Shown here: positions 33,210 through 41,473 of the stretch, in pieces
Layout: each line of letters opens with the position of its first letter
How positions within the stretch are numbered: position 1 is the first letter of the stretch
Source of the DNA: JAICYJ01 sp035695105
GTDB taxonomy: Bacteria; Actinomycetota; Thermoleophilia; Gaiellales; JAICJC01
NCBI GenBank assembly: GCA_035695105.1
Contig: DASSEV010000053.1
Location: 39,151-103,150, forward strand
DNA length: 64,000 nucleotides
Reading direction: 5' to 3'
Made by a program: the position numbers and the translations under genes
The notes under the pieces: generated by a model
Told to the model about the DNA's origin: nothing
The model's database searches: none
The model's input: the letters and a program-made list of their open reading frames with translations, nothing else

Positions 33210-34130
33210 GTGTCACAAACTCAACTTCCCACGTGTTACATGAGCCCGCTGTTCGGCGAGCACGACCCCGGACGTGGCCACCCGGAGCGTCCCGAGCGCT
33301 ACGACGCGGTGTCGGCGGCGGTCGCCGCCCTGGATTGCCCTGTGAAGGAGGCGCCGCCGGCGGGGCCCGAGGCGCTCGAGCGCGTTCATGGCGAGCCCTA
33401 CCTGGAGCTGCTCGAGCGGTTCTGCACCGCGGGCGGGGGCGCGCTCGACCCCGACACGGTGGTCTCCGGCGTGTCCTGGCGGGCGGCCCTGCGCGCGGCC
33501 GGCGGCGCCATGGCGGCCGTCGACGAGGTTGCCGGCGATCCCACGCGGTCGGCGTTCAGCTTCGGGCGGCCGCCCGGGCACCACGCCGAGCCGTCGCGGG
33601 CGATGGGTTTCTGCATCCTCAACAGCGCCGCGGTGGCCGCGGGGCATGCGCGCGAGGAGCTGGGCATGGAGCGGGTCGCCATCCTGGATTGGGACGCCCA
33701 CCATGGCAACGGCACCCAGGCCGCCTTCTACGAGGACGGGTCGGTGCTCTACGTGTCCCTGCACCAGTACCCGTTCTATCCGGGCACCGGGGCGGCAACC
33801 GAGCGCGGCGCGGGCCAAGGCGAGGGTGCCACCGTCAATCTGCCGCTGGAGGCGGGAACGACCGAGGACGAGTTCCTGCAGGCCTTCAGGGATGGGGCGC
33901 TGCCGGCGATGGAGCGGTTCGGCCCGGAGCTGGTGATCGTCTCGGCCGGCTTCGACGCGCATCGCGACGACCCGCTGTGCGGGCTCGGGATGAGCTCCGA
34001 GGGGTTCGGCGTTGTGGCGGCCGAGCTGCGCGCGCGGTTCGGCGGCCTCGCGCTCGTCCTCGAGGGCGGTTACGACCTCGGCGCGCTCGAGACGAGCGTG
34101 GCCGCTGTGCTCTCCGCGCTCGCCGACTAA
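33210..34130 (+). CDS. Histone deacetylase/AcuC family amidohydrolase
   Basis: A 306-aa zinc-dependent deacetylase of the arginase/deacetylase superfamily. Motifs: HPERPERYDAV at the N-terminus, RPPGHHAEPSRAMGFC (catalytic His pair), DWDAHHGNGTQ (Asp and His zinc ligands) and SAGFDAHRDDP (second Asp). In bacteria these act on acetylated proteins (AcuC), acetylpolyamines or aryl amides. A Pat-like acetyltransferase is encoded elsewhere in the window (3.9-6.6 kb), so protein deacetylation is a fair guess. GTG start with AGGAG upstream. Confidence 0.88.
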   Translation: MSQTQLPTCYMSPLFGEHDPGRGHPERPERYDAVSAAVAALDCPVKEAPPAGPEALERVHGEPYLELLERFCTAGGGALDPDTVVSGVSWRAALRAAGGAMAAVDEVAGDPTRSAFSFGRPPGHHAEPSRAMGFCILNSAAVAAGHAREELGMERVAILDWDAHHGNGTQAAFYEDGSVLYVSLHQYPFYPGTGAATERGAGQGEGATVNLPLEAGTTEDEFLQAFRDGALPAMERFGPELVIVSAGFDAHRDDPLCGLGMSSEGFGVVAAELRARFGGLALVLEGGYDLGALETSVAAVLSALAD

Positions 34131-34193
34131 GTCAGGCCGGTCGGCGTCACGACTGCGTAACCGGCGGTGACGGTTCCGCAACGACCACGGCCC

Positions 34194-34224
34194 TGAACGA
34201 AAAGTGCCAGGCACTTTTCGTTCA
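34194..34224. repeat. Perfect 15-bp inverted repeat with one-base spacer
   Basis: TGAACGAAAAGTGCC, one A, GGCACTTTTCGTTCA. It lies between the convergent deacetylase and aldehyde dehydrogenase genes, so it can act as a bidirectional terminator (AAAA/TTTT gives a short U-tract on each strand). The AAGTGCC..GGCACTT core resembles REP-type palindromes spread in many genomes. I saw only one copy in this window. Confidence 0.75.
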
Positions 34225-34248
34225 CCCACGCGCGGGGCTGCGCCCGGC

Positions 34249-35679
34249 CTAGAGGCTGATGACCACCATCCGCGGCTCGGTCATCTCCTGCACCGCGAAC
34301 TTCGGCCCCTCGCGCGTGTTGCCGGACTCCTTGACGCCGCCGTAGGGCATCTGGTCGGCCCGGTAGGTCGGCGCCTCATTGATCGTGACGCCGCCGAAAT
34401 CGAGCGTGCGGGCGGCCTTCAGGGCGTTGGTGATGTCCTGCGTGAAGATGCCGGCCTGCAGCCCATAATCGGTGCCGTTGGCCTGCGTGATCGCCTCGTC
34501 CAGGCCTCGCACCCGCGCCAGCGTCACCACCGGGCCGAACACCTCCTTGCAGGCGACGTCCATGTCGAGCGACACGTTGCCGAGCAGGGTCGGCTGCATC
34601 AGACCCTCGTCGTTCACGTCGCCGCCGGCCAGCAGGTCGGCGCCGCCCGCGACGGCCGATCCGACCCAGCTCTTGATGCGGTCGCGGTTCTCGTGGTCGA
34701 TCACCGGCCCCACCTGGGTGTCAGGATCGAGCGGGTCACCGACCTTCAGCGCCTGCACCTTGGGCACGAGCTTCTCGACCAGCGCGTCGTAGACCGCGTC
34801 CTCGATGTAGACGCGCTGCACCGAGATGCAGCTCTGGCCGGCGAACGAATATCCGTGGGTGGCGATGGCCGTGGCCGCCTTGTCGAGGTCGGCGTCCGCC
34901 AGCACGATCACCGGCGTCGAGTTCCCGAGCTCGAGGGAGACCTTCTTCTTGTTTGCGCGCTGGCGGATGCCCCAGCCGACCTCGGACGATCCGGTGAACG
35001 TGATCATGCGGACGCGCTCGTCGGTGGTCAGCACATCGCCGATCTCGCTGGACGAGCCGACGATCACGTTCAGCCAGCCGGCCGGCTGGCCCGCGTCGGC
35101 GAACGCCTGGGCCAGCAGCAGCGCAGAGAGCGGTGTCGCCCCGGCCGGCTTCAGCACCACGGCGCATCCCGCCGCGAAGGCTGGTCCGACCTTGTGGCAG
35201 ACCAGGTTGAGCGGGAAGTTGAACGGCGAGATGGCGCCGACGATGCCGATCGGCACCCGCATGATCAGGCCCGCCTTGCCCTCGCCGGCCGGGTGCGCGT
35301 CCATGCCGACCGTCTCGCCGGTGAGGCGGCGCGCCTCGAGCGCGGAGAAGGTGATCGTCTGCACCGCGCGGTCGACCTCGACCTGCGCCGTCGAGAGCGG
35401 CTTTCCCGCCTCCTGCGCGATCGTGCGGGCGAACTCCTCCCGCCGCTCACGTAGCTGGTCGGCCACGCCGTCCAGGATCGCGGCGCGCCGGTGGGCGGGG
35501 AGCGGCGACTGCATCGCCCGCTCTGCTGCGTCGATCGCGCGCCGCGCGTCGTCTCCGCCGCCGAAGGCGACCCGGCCGACCACGCTGCCGTCGTACGGGG
35601 ACGTGACGTCGCGCGTGTCGCCGGTCTCGTACCACTCGCCTCCGACGTAGAGCTTGTGCACCGTCTCGGTCGCAGCCAT
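34249..35679 (-). CDS. NAD(P)-dependent aldehyde dehydrogenase
   Basis: A 476-aa aldehyde dehydrogenase. ISPFNFPLN is the cofactor-loop motif with the oxyanion Asn, FTGSSEVG the Rossmann glycine turn, SLELGNSTPVIV carries the general-base Glu, and GYSFAGQSCISVQR the catalytic Cys. CKEVFGPVV follows. Overall it is closest to GapN/lactaldehyde-dehydrogenase-like members. Its start is 2 nt after the stop of the thiamine diphosphate enzyme gene, so the two form an operon and probably one pathway. Confidence 0.9.
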   Translation of the reverse strand: MAATETVHKLYVGGEWYETGDTRDVTSPYDGSVVGRVAFGGGDDARRAIDAAERAMQSPLPAHRRAAILDGVADQLRERREEFARTIAQEAGKPLSTAQVEVDRAVQTITFSALEARRLTGETVGMDAHPAGEGKAGLIMRVPIGIVGAISPFNFPLNLVCHKVGPAFAAGCAVVLKPAGATPLSALLLAQAFADAGQPAGWLNVIVGSSSEIGDVLTTDERVRMITFTGSSEVGWGIRQRANKKKVSLELGNSTPVIVLADADLDKAATAIATHGYSFAGQSCISVQRVYIEDAVYDALVEKLVPKVQALKVGDPLDPDTQVGPVIDHENRDRIKSWVGSAVAGGADLLAGGDVNDEGLMQPTLLGNVSLDMDVACKEVFGPVVTLARVRGLDEAITQANGTDYGLQAGIFTQDITNALKAARTLDFGGVTINEAPTYRADQMPYGGVKESGNTREGPKFAVQEMTEPRMVVISL

Positions 35680-35681
35680 CG

Positions 35682-37334
35682 TCAAACCCCCTCTCCGACC
35701 TTCACCAGGTCGGCCAGATTCATGGAGAACTTCCGGTTCTCGCGGTAGTCGATCGGGATCTCCACGACCGACGGCACGTCCAGCTCGAGCGCGCGCTGGA
35801 TGGTCGGCGCTACCTCGTCGGCCGCGGACACGCGCATGCCGGCGATGCCGAAGCTCTCGGCGAGGCGGACGAGGTCGGGATTCGTGAACTTGGTGCCCGC
35901 CAGGTGGCCGAACTTGCGCTGCTGGTGGACCTCGATCACGCCGTAGGCGCTGTCCGACCAGACGATGTTGACGAACGCCAGCCCGAGGCGCTTGGCCGTC
36001 TCGAGCTCCTGGACGTTCATGAGGAAGCCGCCGTCACCCGAGATCGCGACGACCCGCCGCTCCTTCGGCAGCACCATCCGCGCCGCCACCGCCGCGGGCA
36101 GGGCGAACCCCATCGCCGCCGCTCCGTTCGAGATCAGCACCGTGTTCGGCTCGTGTGCCGGCCACAGCCGCGAGATCCAGAGCTTGTGGGCCCCGACGTC
36201 GGAGATCAGCAGGTCATCCGGCCGAAGCAGGGCGCGCAGGTCGCGCAGCACGCGCTGGGGCTTGACCGGGAACCCGTCGTCCGAGTGCGACTCGAGGGCG
36301 TCGCGGATCATCTGGCTGTAGTCGGGCGCGTCCACGTGGGCGGGCGGCTTCTCGGACACCAGGTTGCCGAGGTGGGTCAGGATATGGGAGATGTCGCCGA
36401 CCAGCTCGACGTCCGGCACGTAGTGGGCGTCGCTCTCCGCCGGTGTGGTGTCGATGCAGATCACGCGCCGGTCGCGCTTGGGGTTCCAGTTGACCGGCGA
36501 CCACTCGACCAGGTCGTAGCCGATGCAGAGCACGAGGTCGGCCCGGCCCATGAACCCGCGCGGATAGTCCTGCGCCCGCAGGCCTGCGGTGAACAGGGCG
36601 TGGTCGTCGTCCGCGTCGATGACGCCCTTACCCATGAAGGTGGTGATCACGTTCAGCCCGCTCTGCTGGACGAACCGGCGCAGCGCACGGGACGCGTTCT
36701 GGCGAACGATGCCGTTGCCTGCGAGGATAACGGGGCGCTCAGCCCGCTGCAGGAGCTCCGCCGCCCTGTGCAGTTCAGCCGCCACCGGCTCGGACAGCGT
36801 GGGGGAGCGGCGCGGCACCGGGTCGGCCTCGAGCGGCGACTCCATCACGTCGGCCGGCAGCTCCAGGTGGGTGGCACCGGGCTTCTCTCGCTCGGCCACG
36901 GCGAACGCCTTGCGAACGGCCTCGGGGATGATGTCGGGGTCGTGGACGCGCGCGTTCCACTTCGTCACCGGCTTCATCATGCGGACGACATCGATGTACT
37001 GGTGGCTCTCCTTGTGCATCTCGGACAGGTCGGTCTGGCCGGTCAGCGCGACCACCGGGGCACGGTCGAGGAATGCGTCGGCCATGCCCGTGACCAGGTT
37101 GGTCGCGCCGGGGCCGAGGGTGCCCAGGCAGACGCCCGCGCGGCCGGTCAGCCGGCCGTAGGCGTCGGCCATGAAGGCGCCGCCCTGCTCGTGGCGGACG
37201 GGAACGAACTGGATCGTCGACGAGGCGTCGAGCGCCTCGTTCAGGTCGAGCGTCTCCTCGCCGGGGATCCCGAAAACGTGGCGGACGCCCTCGTTCTCGA
37301 GGCAGCGGACGAACACTTCGGCGGCGGTGGTCAT
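35682..37334 (-). CDS. Thiamine-diphosphate enzyme, acetolactate synthase (AlsS) family
   Basis: A 550-aa ThDP enzyme. The cofactor-activating Glu is in VRHEQGGAFMADAYGR, and the ThDP/Mg motif is SGDGGFLMNVQELETAKRL..IVWSDSAYG. The C-terminal half (LVRLAESFGIAGMRV...VVEIPIDY) resembles catabolic AlsS more than biosynthetic IlvB, and no regulatory subunit gene lies beside it. Presence of the Glu argues against glyoxylate carboligase. The coupled aldehyde dehydrogenase suggests a C-C ligase or lyase that yields an aldehyde, rather than valine synthesis. TACACT lies 11 nt before the ATG. Confidence 0.82.
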   Translation of the reverse strand: MTTAAEVFVRCLENEGVRHVFGIPGEETLDLNEALDASSTIQFVPVRHEQGGAFMADAYGRLTGRAGVCLGTLGPGATNLVTGMADAFLDRAPVVALTGQTDLSEMHKESHQYIDVVRMMKPVTKWNARVHDPDIIPEAVRKAFAVAEREKPGATHLELPADVMESPLEADPVPRRSPTLSEPVAAELHRAAELLQRAERPVILAGNGIVRQNASRALRRFVQQSGLNVITTFMGKGVIDADDDHALFTAGLRAQDYPRGFMGRADLVLCIGYDLVEWSPVNWNPKRDRRVICIDTTPAESDAHYVPDVELVGDISHILTHLGNLVSEKPPAHVDAPDYSQMIRDALESHSDDGFPVKPQRVLRDLRALLRPDDLLISDVGAHKLWISRLWPAHEPNTVLISNGAAAMGFALPAAVAARMVLPKERRVVAISGDGGFLMNVQELETAKRLGLAFVNIVWSDSAYGVIEVHQQRKFGHLAGTKFTNPDLVRLAESFGIAGMRVSAADEVAPTIQRALELDVPSVVEIPIDYRENRKFSMNLADLVKVGEGV

Positions 37335-37482
37335 GGCTGCCGCTCAGTGTATCGGCGTGTGTCCGCCCGGGGCGGCGGCCGATTGCCGCTGGTGAAGGGT
37401 TGGCGAAATCCAATGCCCGCCCGTGCCCGTGCCAGTGGCAGGTGGTACGTTCGGCCGGTTCACAATCGAGGAGGAGACGCGC

Positions 37483-38067
37483 ATGGCGGTGCTGATGATC
37501 ATGGAGGCGGACGGCGTCACGACGGAGGACTACGACCGGCTCAACGACGCGGTTGGCGTCCATGGTGACGAGGATGCCCCGGACGGCCTGATCCAGCATT
37601 CGGCCGGCGTCGACGAGAACGGGCGGTTCGTCGTCGTCGACCTGTGGGAGAGCGAGGAGAAGCTCGCGGCGTTCTTCGAGCGGCTGGGGCCCGCGATGGA
37701 GCAGGTCGGCATGCCGCAGACGCAGCCGAAGATCATGCAGGCGCACAACCACACGCGCGGCACCAGCGAGGAGGCGGCCGTGCTGGTGCTGATCGACGTG
37801 CCGGAGGCCGGGACGGCCGAGTACGACGAGATGCTGAAGAGGATGCCTGCGCACGTCAACGACGAGCACCCGGCGCACATCCACATCGCCGCGAGTGATG
37901 GGAACGGGCTGGTCGTCGCCGACCTCTGGGGCTCCGAGGAGGCCTTCGCACAGTTCGCGCAGGAGCAGATCGGCCCGGCCGCTCAGCAGGCTGGGGTCTC
38001 CGATATCACCCCGCGCATGGTGAAGGTGCACAACACCATCCGGGGGAAGACGGGCGTCAACTCCTGA
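37483..38067 (+). CDS. Tandem ABM-like (dimeric alpha-beta barrel) protein
   Basis: A 194-aa soluble protein composed of two related halves of ~95 residues. Each has a strand 'VLMIMEADGVTTEDYDRLN' / 'VLVLIDVPEAGTAEYDEML', then 'VDENGRFVVVDLWESEEKLAAFF' / 'SDGNGLVVADLWGSEEAFAQFA', then 'P.I..AHNHTRG' / 'P.MVKVHNTIRG'. The pattern fits antibiotic-biosynthesis-monooxygenase-like ferredoxin folds; a fused dimer in one chain. Function unknown. ATG has a purine-rich GAGGAGGAG upstream. Confidence 0.7.
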   Translation: MAVLMIMEADGVTTEDYDRLNDAVGVHGDEDAPDGLIQHSAGVDENGRFVVVDLWESEEKLAAFFERLGPAMEQVGMPQTQPKIMQAHNHTRGTSEEAAVLVLIDVPEAGTAEYDEMLKRMPAHVNDEHPAHIHIAASDGNGLVVADLWGSEEAFAQFAQEQIGPAAQQAGVSDITPRMVKVHNTIRGKTGVNS

Positions 38068-38075
38068 CCGAATCG

Positions 38076-38110
38076 GGCGCGGCTTCCGTCGTACGCGACG
38101 GAGCCGCGCC
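38076..38110 (+). terminator. Hairpin after the ABM-like gene
   Basis: GGCGCGGCTTCCGTCG pairs with CGACGGAGCCGCGCC around a 4-nt loop, with a single bulged T. Starts 8 nt after the stop at 38067. Confidence 0.7.
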
Positions 38111-38446
38111 GGCGTCCGGCGAGGGCGGAGGTGCCGCTGCTCCGCGTCATGAAGTCCACCGGCCTGCCGGCAAGATGGGGTCGTCCAGCTGCCGAACCCG
38201 CTGAACGACAGAGTGCGGTGGCCAAGACGCGGTCGCACGTGCAGGTCCACGTTCCTGGGGTCATCGGTGGAGAACGACACCCCGGCGGTGTGCAGCTTCC
38301 GGGGCAGGGACTGCGGAGTTAACCGCCACGCGAGGTCCGTCACCGGGTCGTCGTCCTGTTGTGACAGGCGGCGTCTTGTTCCGTGACGGCGACCGGCGGC
38401 AGGGTGGGGTGGTCACAACCGCACACCCGCAAGGAGGGTCCGTCAC
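38111..38446. other. Intergenic stretch before the orphan pilin gene
   Basis: About 336 bp without a gene I can support. A short minus-strand frame (about 38150-38343) is open but encodes nothing I recognise. The right-hand part carries CCTGT..ACAGG at 38355-38368 and a strong ribosome-binding site just before 38447, so it serves as the pilin gene's leader and promoter region. Confidence 0.5.
38355..38368. promoter_or_regulatory. Inverted repeat CCTGT-N4-ACAGG upstream of the orphan pilin
   Basis: CCTGT TGTG ACAGG, 78 bp before the pilin ATG. The same arms with a one-base spacer (CCTGTGACAGG, 45592-45602) stand before the response regulator gene of the pilus operon. A shared regulator is possible; chance is not excluded. 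Confidence 0.3.
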
Positions 38447-38665
38447 ATGTCACATCGCATCGCCGCCGCCATCGTCACCCGCGTTCGCTGTCATGACGCC
38501 GAGACCGGCCAGGGCACCGTCGAGTACGCCGGCCTGGCGATGGCCATCGGCGTGCTGCTGCTCGCCGTCGGCTCGTACCTCGGCGGCAAGGATCACGGCA
38601 TCGGCGGCGTCGTCACGGCCGCCATCAAGACCGCGGTCGAGCACGCCACGGGAGCGTCCAAGTAG
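38447..38665 (+). CDS. Orphan Flp/Fap-type pilin
   Basis: A 72-aa type IVb pilin precursor. A basic leader of about 20 residues is followed by ETGQGTVEYAGLAMAIGVLLLAVGSYLGG: the Gly at the prepilin peptidase site, the conserved Glu-Tyr pair, then the hydrophobic polymerisation helix. The C-terminus is short, as in Flp pilins. AAGGAGGG stands before the ATG. The assembly operon lies 7 kb away (45.7-52.9 kb), where a second pilin-like gene ends the operon. Confidence 0.85.
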   Translation: MSHRIAAAIVTRVRCHDAETGQGTVEYAGLAMAIGVLLLAVGSYLGGKDHGIGGVVTAAIKTAVEHATGASK

Positions 38666-38725
38666 GGCCGGTCAGCGAGCCGCCCTCGGCGGGCGGCGGC
38701 CGCGGGGGCCGTCGCCCGTCCGACC

Positions 38726-40111
38726 TCAGCGGCCGGGCTCGACCGGCGCCAGCCGCTGGAGCTCGACCGGGCCGAGGCGCGCGCCCGTGACCGTTCCATC
38801 GCCGCGGCGGTGGAAGACGCACGGCTCGCCCGACTCGCGGACGCCCGGCTCGATCAGGAAGGCGTCCTGCTCGCCGACTGGGCGGAGCCGCGGGCGCCAG
38901 CTGGGCTCGTCCGGATCCACCCAGACGAGGCCGCCGTCCCGCCACTCCAGCCGGAACACCACCATCCACTCGCTGTCCGTGTAGAGGCCGAGCAGCGGCG
39001 CCCACTCGTCGGGCAGCTCGGGCGGCGGCTCGATGGCCACGGGGTGCTCGGCCACGGCCTGCCTGGCGATGGCACCGAGCCGCACGGCCAGATCACCGGC
39101 GTTGGCGATGCCGTTGATCAGGACGATGGCGCCCACCCGGTGCTCGGGATCGAAGCAGACGTTGGAGATGAACCCGTGCAGGCCGCCGGAGTGGGTCACC
39201 CAGATCACGTCGTCGCGCCGCAGGGCGTACCAGCCGATCGCCCACGCCTCCGTCCATCCGGCATCGCCGAGGTAGCGAGGCCGCTGCATCTCGGCCCTCG
39301 TCTCGTGGGCCAGGATGCGGTCGCGCCCGTCGCCGTCGGGCGCCAGCTGGAATGCCAGCCACCTGGTCAGGTCGTCGACGCACGACCACAGCCCGCCCTC
39401 GGCCTGGCTGATCGCCGTGAAGATGGAGGGACGGAGGTCGTCGCTGAACGCCCGCGGCGCGTAGCCGACGGCCTTCCGCGCGTCGAGCTCGCCGCCCAGC
39501 GGGTCGAATCCCGTCGATGCCATGCGAAGCGGCGTGAGCAGCCGTGCGCGCAGCACCTCCGCGTACGGCGCACCCGCGGTCCGCGCGACGATCTCGCCCA
39601 GCAGCTGGTAGGCCAGGTTCGAGTACTTCTGCTGAGTGTTGGGTGGCACCCGCAGGCCGATCTGATCGGCGCGCGCGAGGTTGACGACGGGGTCCTCCTC
39701 GTAGGTCGCGGATGACCAGTCGGTGCCGGGAGGATCGCCCAGCAGGCCGCTCTCGTGCGACAGCATCCGGCGGATGGTGACGGCGCTGATCGGGCCTACC
39801 GCCGAGTCGGCTTCCGACAGCTCCGGAAGGTGCTCGACCGCGGGGTCGTCGAGCGCCAAGCGGCCCTCGTCGCGCAGCTGCATGATCAGCGTCGCGGTGA
39901 AGGTCTTGGTGATAGAGGCGATCCGGTAGAGCGTGGCCGTGTTCGGCCGCCGCCGCGCCGCGACGTCGGCGAATCCGGGTGCGGCCGACCATGCCAGATG
40001 GTCGCCGTGGACGATGGCGGCGGCGAGGCCGGGGAGCCGGTGCTCACGGACGAACTCCGTCGCAGCTGACTCCAGACGTGCGGCGACCTCCCCAACCGGC
40101 GAGTCAGTCAT
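38726..40111 (-). CDS. Serine beta-lactamase-like hydrolase (class C fold)
   Basis: A 461-aa protein with the serine penicillin-binding/beta-lactamase fold: catalytic SxxK in RIASITKTFTATL, Tyr motif KYSNLAYQLLGE, and HSGGLHGF replacing the KTG triad (HxG, as in esterase-type members). A ~100-residue C-terminal extension (EWAPLLGLYTDSEWMVVFRLEWRDGGLVWV) resembles the lipocalin-like DUF3471 tail. No signal peptide, so cytosolic esterase or peptidase is more likely than drug resistance. Confidence 0.85.
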   Translation of the reverse strand: MTDSPVGEVAARLESAATEFVREHRLPGLAAAIVHGDHLAWSAAPGFADVAARRRPNTATLYRIASITKTFTATLIMQLRDEGRLALDDPAVEHLPELSEADSAVGPISAVTIRRMLSHESGLLGDPPGTDWSSATYEEDPVVNLARADQIGLRVPPNTQQKYSNLAYQLLGEIVARTAGAPYAEVLRARLLTPLRMASTGFDPLGGELDARKAVGYAPRAFSDDLRPSIFTAISQAEGGLWSCVDDLTRWLAFQLAPDGDGRDRILAHETRAEMQRPRYLGDAGWTEAWAIGWYALRRDDVIWVTHSGGLHGFISNVCFDPEHRVGAIVLINGIANAGDLAVRLGAIARQAVAEHPVAIEPPPELPDEWAPLLGLYTDSEWMVVFRLEWRDGGLVWVDPDEPSWRPRLRPVGEQDAFLIEPGVRESGEPCVFHRRGDGTVTGARLGPVELQRLAPVEPGR

Positions 40112-40126
40112 CGGCCAACCGTCCCG

Positions 40127-40396
40127 CTAGGGCAGGCTGTCGGCGGCCTCCTCGCCGCGGCTCGTCAGCTTCGCGCTGCGAGCGCCGTCTCCGCCGGCGT
40201 ACTCCGCCAGCCCCAGGTGGACGAGGTGGTCGACGTTCTCGGCAATCGACGCGCGCAGCTGCGCCGAGTCGTGCCCTTCGGCCTCGTGCCTGCCCTCACT
40301 CGCGACCGCGTGCGAGATGTCGTCGACCGAGACGGTGCCCCCGCCGCGCAGGATGCGCAGCACGTCGTCTTGGTAGGGGAACCGGTTGATTGCCAT
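40127..40396 (-). CDS. Small winged-helix-like protein
   Basis: An 89-aa protein: FPYQDDVLRILRGGGTVSVDDISHAV, a charged loop, then ENVDHLVHLGLAEYAGGDGARSAKLTSRGEEAADSL. The last part looks like the recognition helix and wing of a winged helix ('GL....G....LT.RG'), so a DNA- or protein-binding role is possible. Good AGGAGG before the ATG. Downstream of the hydrolase start by 15 nt in the same direction (it precedes that gene in transcription). Confidence 0.55.
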   Translation of the reverse strand: MAINRFPYQDDVLRILRGGGTVSVDDISHAVASEGRHEAEGHDSAQLRASIAENVDHLVHLGLAEYAGGDGARSAKLTSRGEEAADSLP

Positions 40397-40462
40397 GTCG
40401 CCCTCCTATTCGAGACGGATGAGACAACCCTACACTGCCCGCCGCTTCGCGGGGGGTGCCTG

Positions 40463-41179
40463 TCAGCGCAGGATGTTGACGGCCCGCGCCGCCACCACCA
40501 GCACCGTGATCGACGACGCCGCGGACTCGGTCAGCATCAGCGCCTTCGCCCACCGCGTCATGGGCATCGCGTCGGTCGGGCTGAACGCGATCGCGTTGGT
40601 GAAGGACACATACATGTAGTCGAACAGACGCGGCTGCCATCCGGGCTCCGCGAGCTGCGGGTTCTCCATCTGCGGGAACTGGAAGTCGGGAAGCGGGGGG
40701 TCGGGCTCCCGCCTCCGCACCGGCCCGCCCCGGTCGAACTCCCAGAAGAGCAGGCCGAAGGTGATGACGTTGGTCGACCAGACCGCTCCTCCCTTCCAGA
40801 GCAGGTCGCGGCCGTTCAGCTCGTGGCCGCCCAGCACCGAGGCGATCAGGGCGATCAGCATGACGCCGTTGCCGATGCTGATGATGGTGAGCAGGATGAT
40901 CGAGACCTCCCGGCGCAGGCCGAGCACCTCGAGACGCCTGCGCGGCCGGGACCAGCTGAGTGCCAGCAGGAGCGCCGCCTCGGGAGCCGCCAGCACCAGC
41001 CACGACCACCAGGGCAGGCGCTCGAGCGTCCAGCCGCCGGTCTTGCTCGCAATCGCCGTCGAGGCGTGGGCGATGACCAGCACGAGCACCGCGGGCGCGG
41101 CCTCGTACCGCGACTCCACCTCGGCGGCGCGGAACTCCTCCTCGTCGGGGCGGTCAGTGGTGGGGGGATCGCCGCTCAC
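40463..41179 (-). CDS. Integral membrane protein, DUF1345-like
   Basis: A 238-aa protein with an acidic cytoplasmic N-terminus and about four to six membrane segments. YVSFTNAIAFSPTDAMPMTRWAKALMLTESAASSITVLVVAARAVNIL at the C-terminus resembles the end of DUF1345 and of small ion-channel-like proteins. A proline-rich loop (PDPPLPDFQFPQMENPQ) separates two halves. GTG start; 22 nt after the dodecin gene in the same direction. Function unknown. Confidence 0.6.
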   Translation of the reverse strand: MSGDPPTTDRPDEEEFRAAEVESRYEAAPAVLVLVIAHASTAIASKTGGWTLERLPWWSWLVLAAPEAALLLALSWSRPRRRLEVLGLRREVSIILLTIISIGNGVMLIALIASVLGGHELNGRDLLWKGGAVWSTNVITFGLLFWEFDRGGPVRRREPDPPLPDFQFPQMENPQLAEPGWQPRLFDYMYVSFTNAIAFSPTDAMPMTRWAKALMLTESAASSITVLVVAARAVNILR

Positions 41180-41201
41180 GGCGCGACCGCCTCCGCCGCT
41201 G

Positions 41202-41408
41202 CTATCGCGGCTCGACCGGGAACAGCATCTTCACGAGCACGTCCCAGCGTGTGATGGCCCCATCGGACACCTCGCAGGTCAACGAGATCACCTCGATCTT
41301 GCTGATGCCCCGAATCGACCGGGTGGCCGCCACCAGCGCCTGCCGCACGGCGTCGTCCGAGCTCTCGGTCGAGCTCCCGATCACCTCGATCACCTTCGTC
41401 ACCGTCAT
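41202..41408 (-). CDS. Dodecin flavin-binding protein
   Basis: A 68-aa protein matching dodecin in length and text: TVTKVIEVIGSSTESSDDAVRQALVAATRSIRGISKIEV and SDGAITRWDVLVKMLF. Dodecins form hollow dodecamers that store or buffer flavins (riboflavin/FMN) or CoA. The Trp in RWDV is the residue that stacks on flavin in the family. ATG at 41408 gives the standard length. Confidence 0.88.
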   Translation of the reverse strand: MTVTKVIEVIGSSTESSDDAVRQALVAATRSIRGISKIEVISLTCEVSDGAITRWDVLVKMLFPVEPR

Positions 41409-41473
41409 TGCCCGCAGACCTCCGCCCGTCACCTGCTGGTACCGTGTCCCGGTCGTCCGCGGGGAGGATACCG

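Noticed and set aside
38150..38343. Minus-strand frame in the gap before the orphan pilin as a gene remnant
   Set aside because: No recognisable protein family, start signal or neighbour logic.
38726..40111. Calling the serine hydrolase an antibiotic-resistance beta-lactamase
   Set aside because: No signal peptide, HSG in place of KTG and a DUF3471-like tail point to an esterase/peptidase-type relative.
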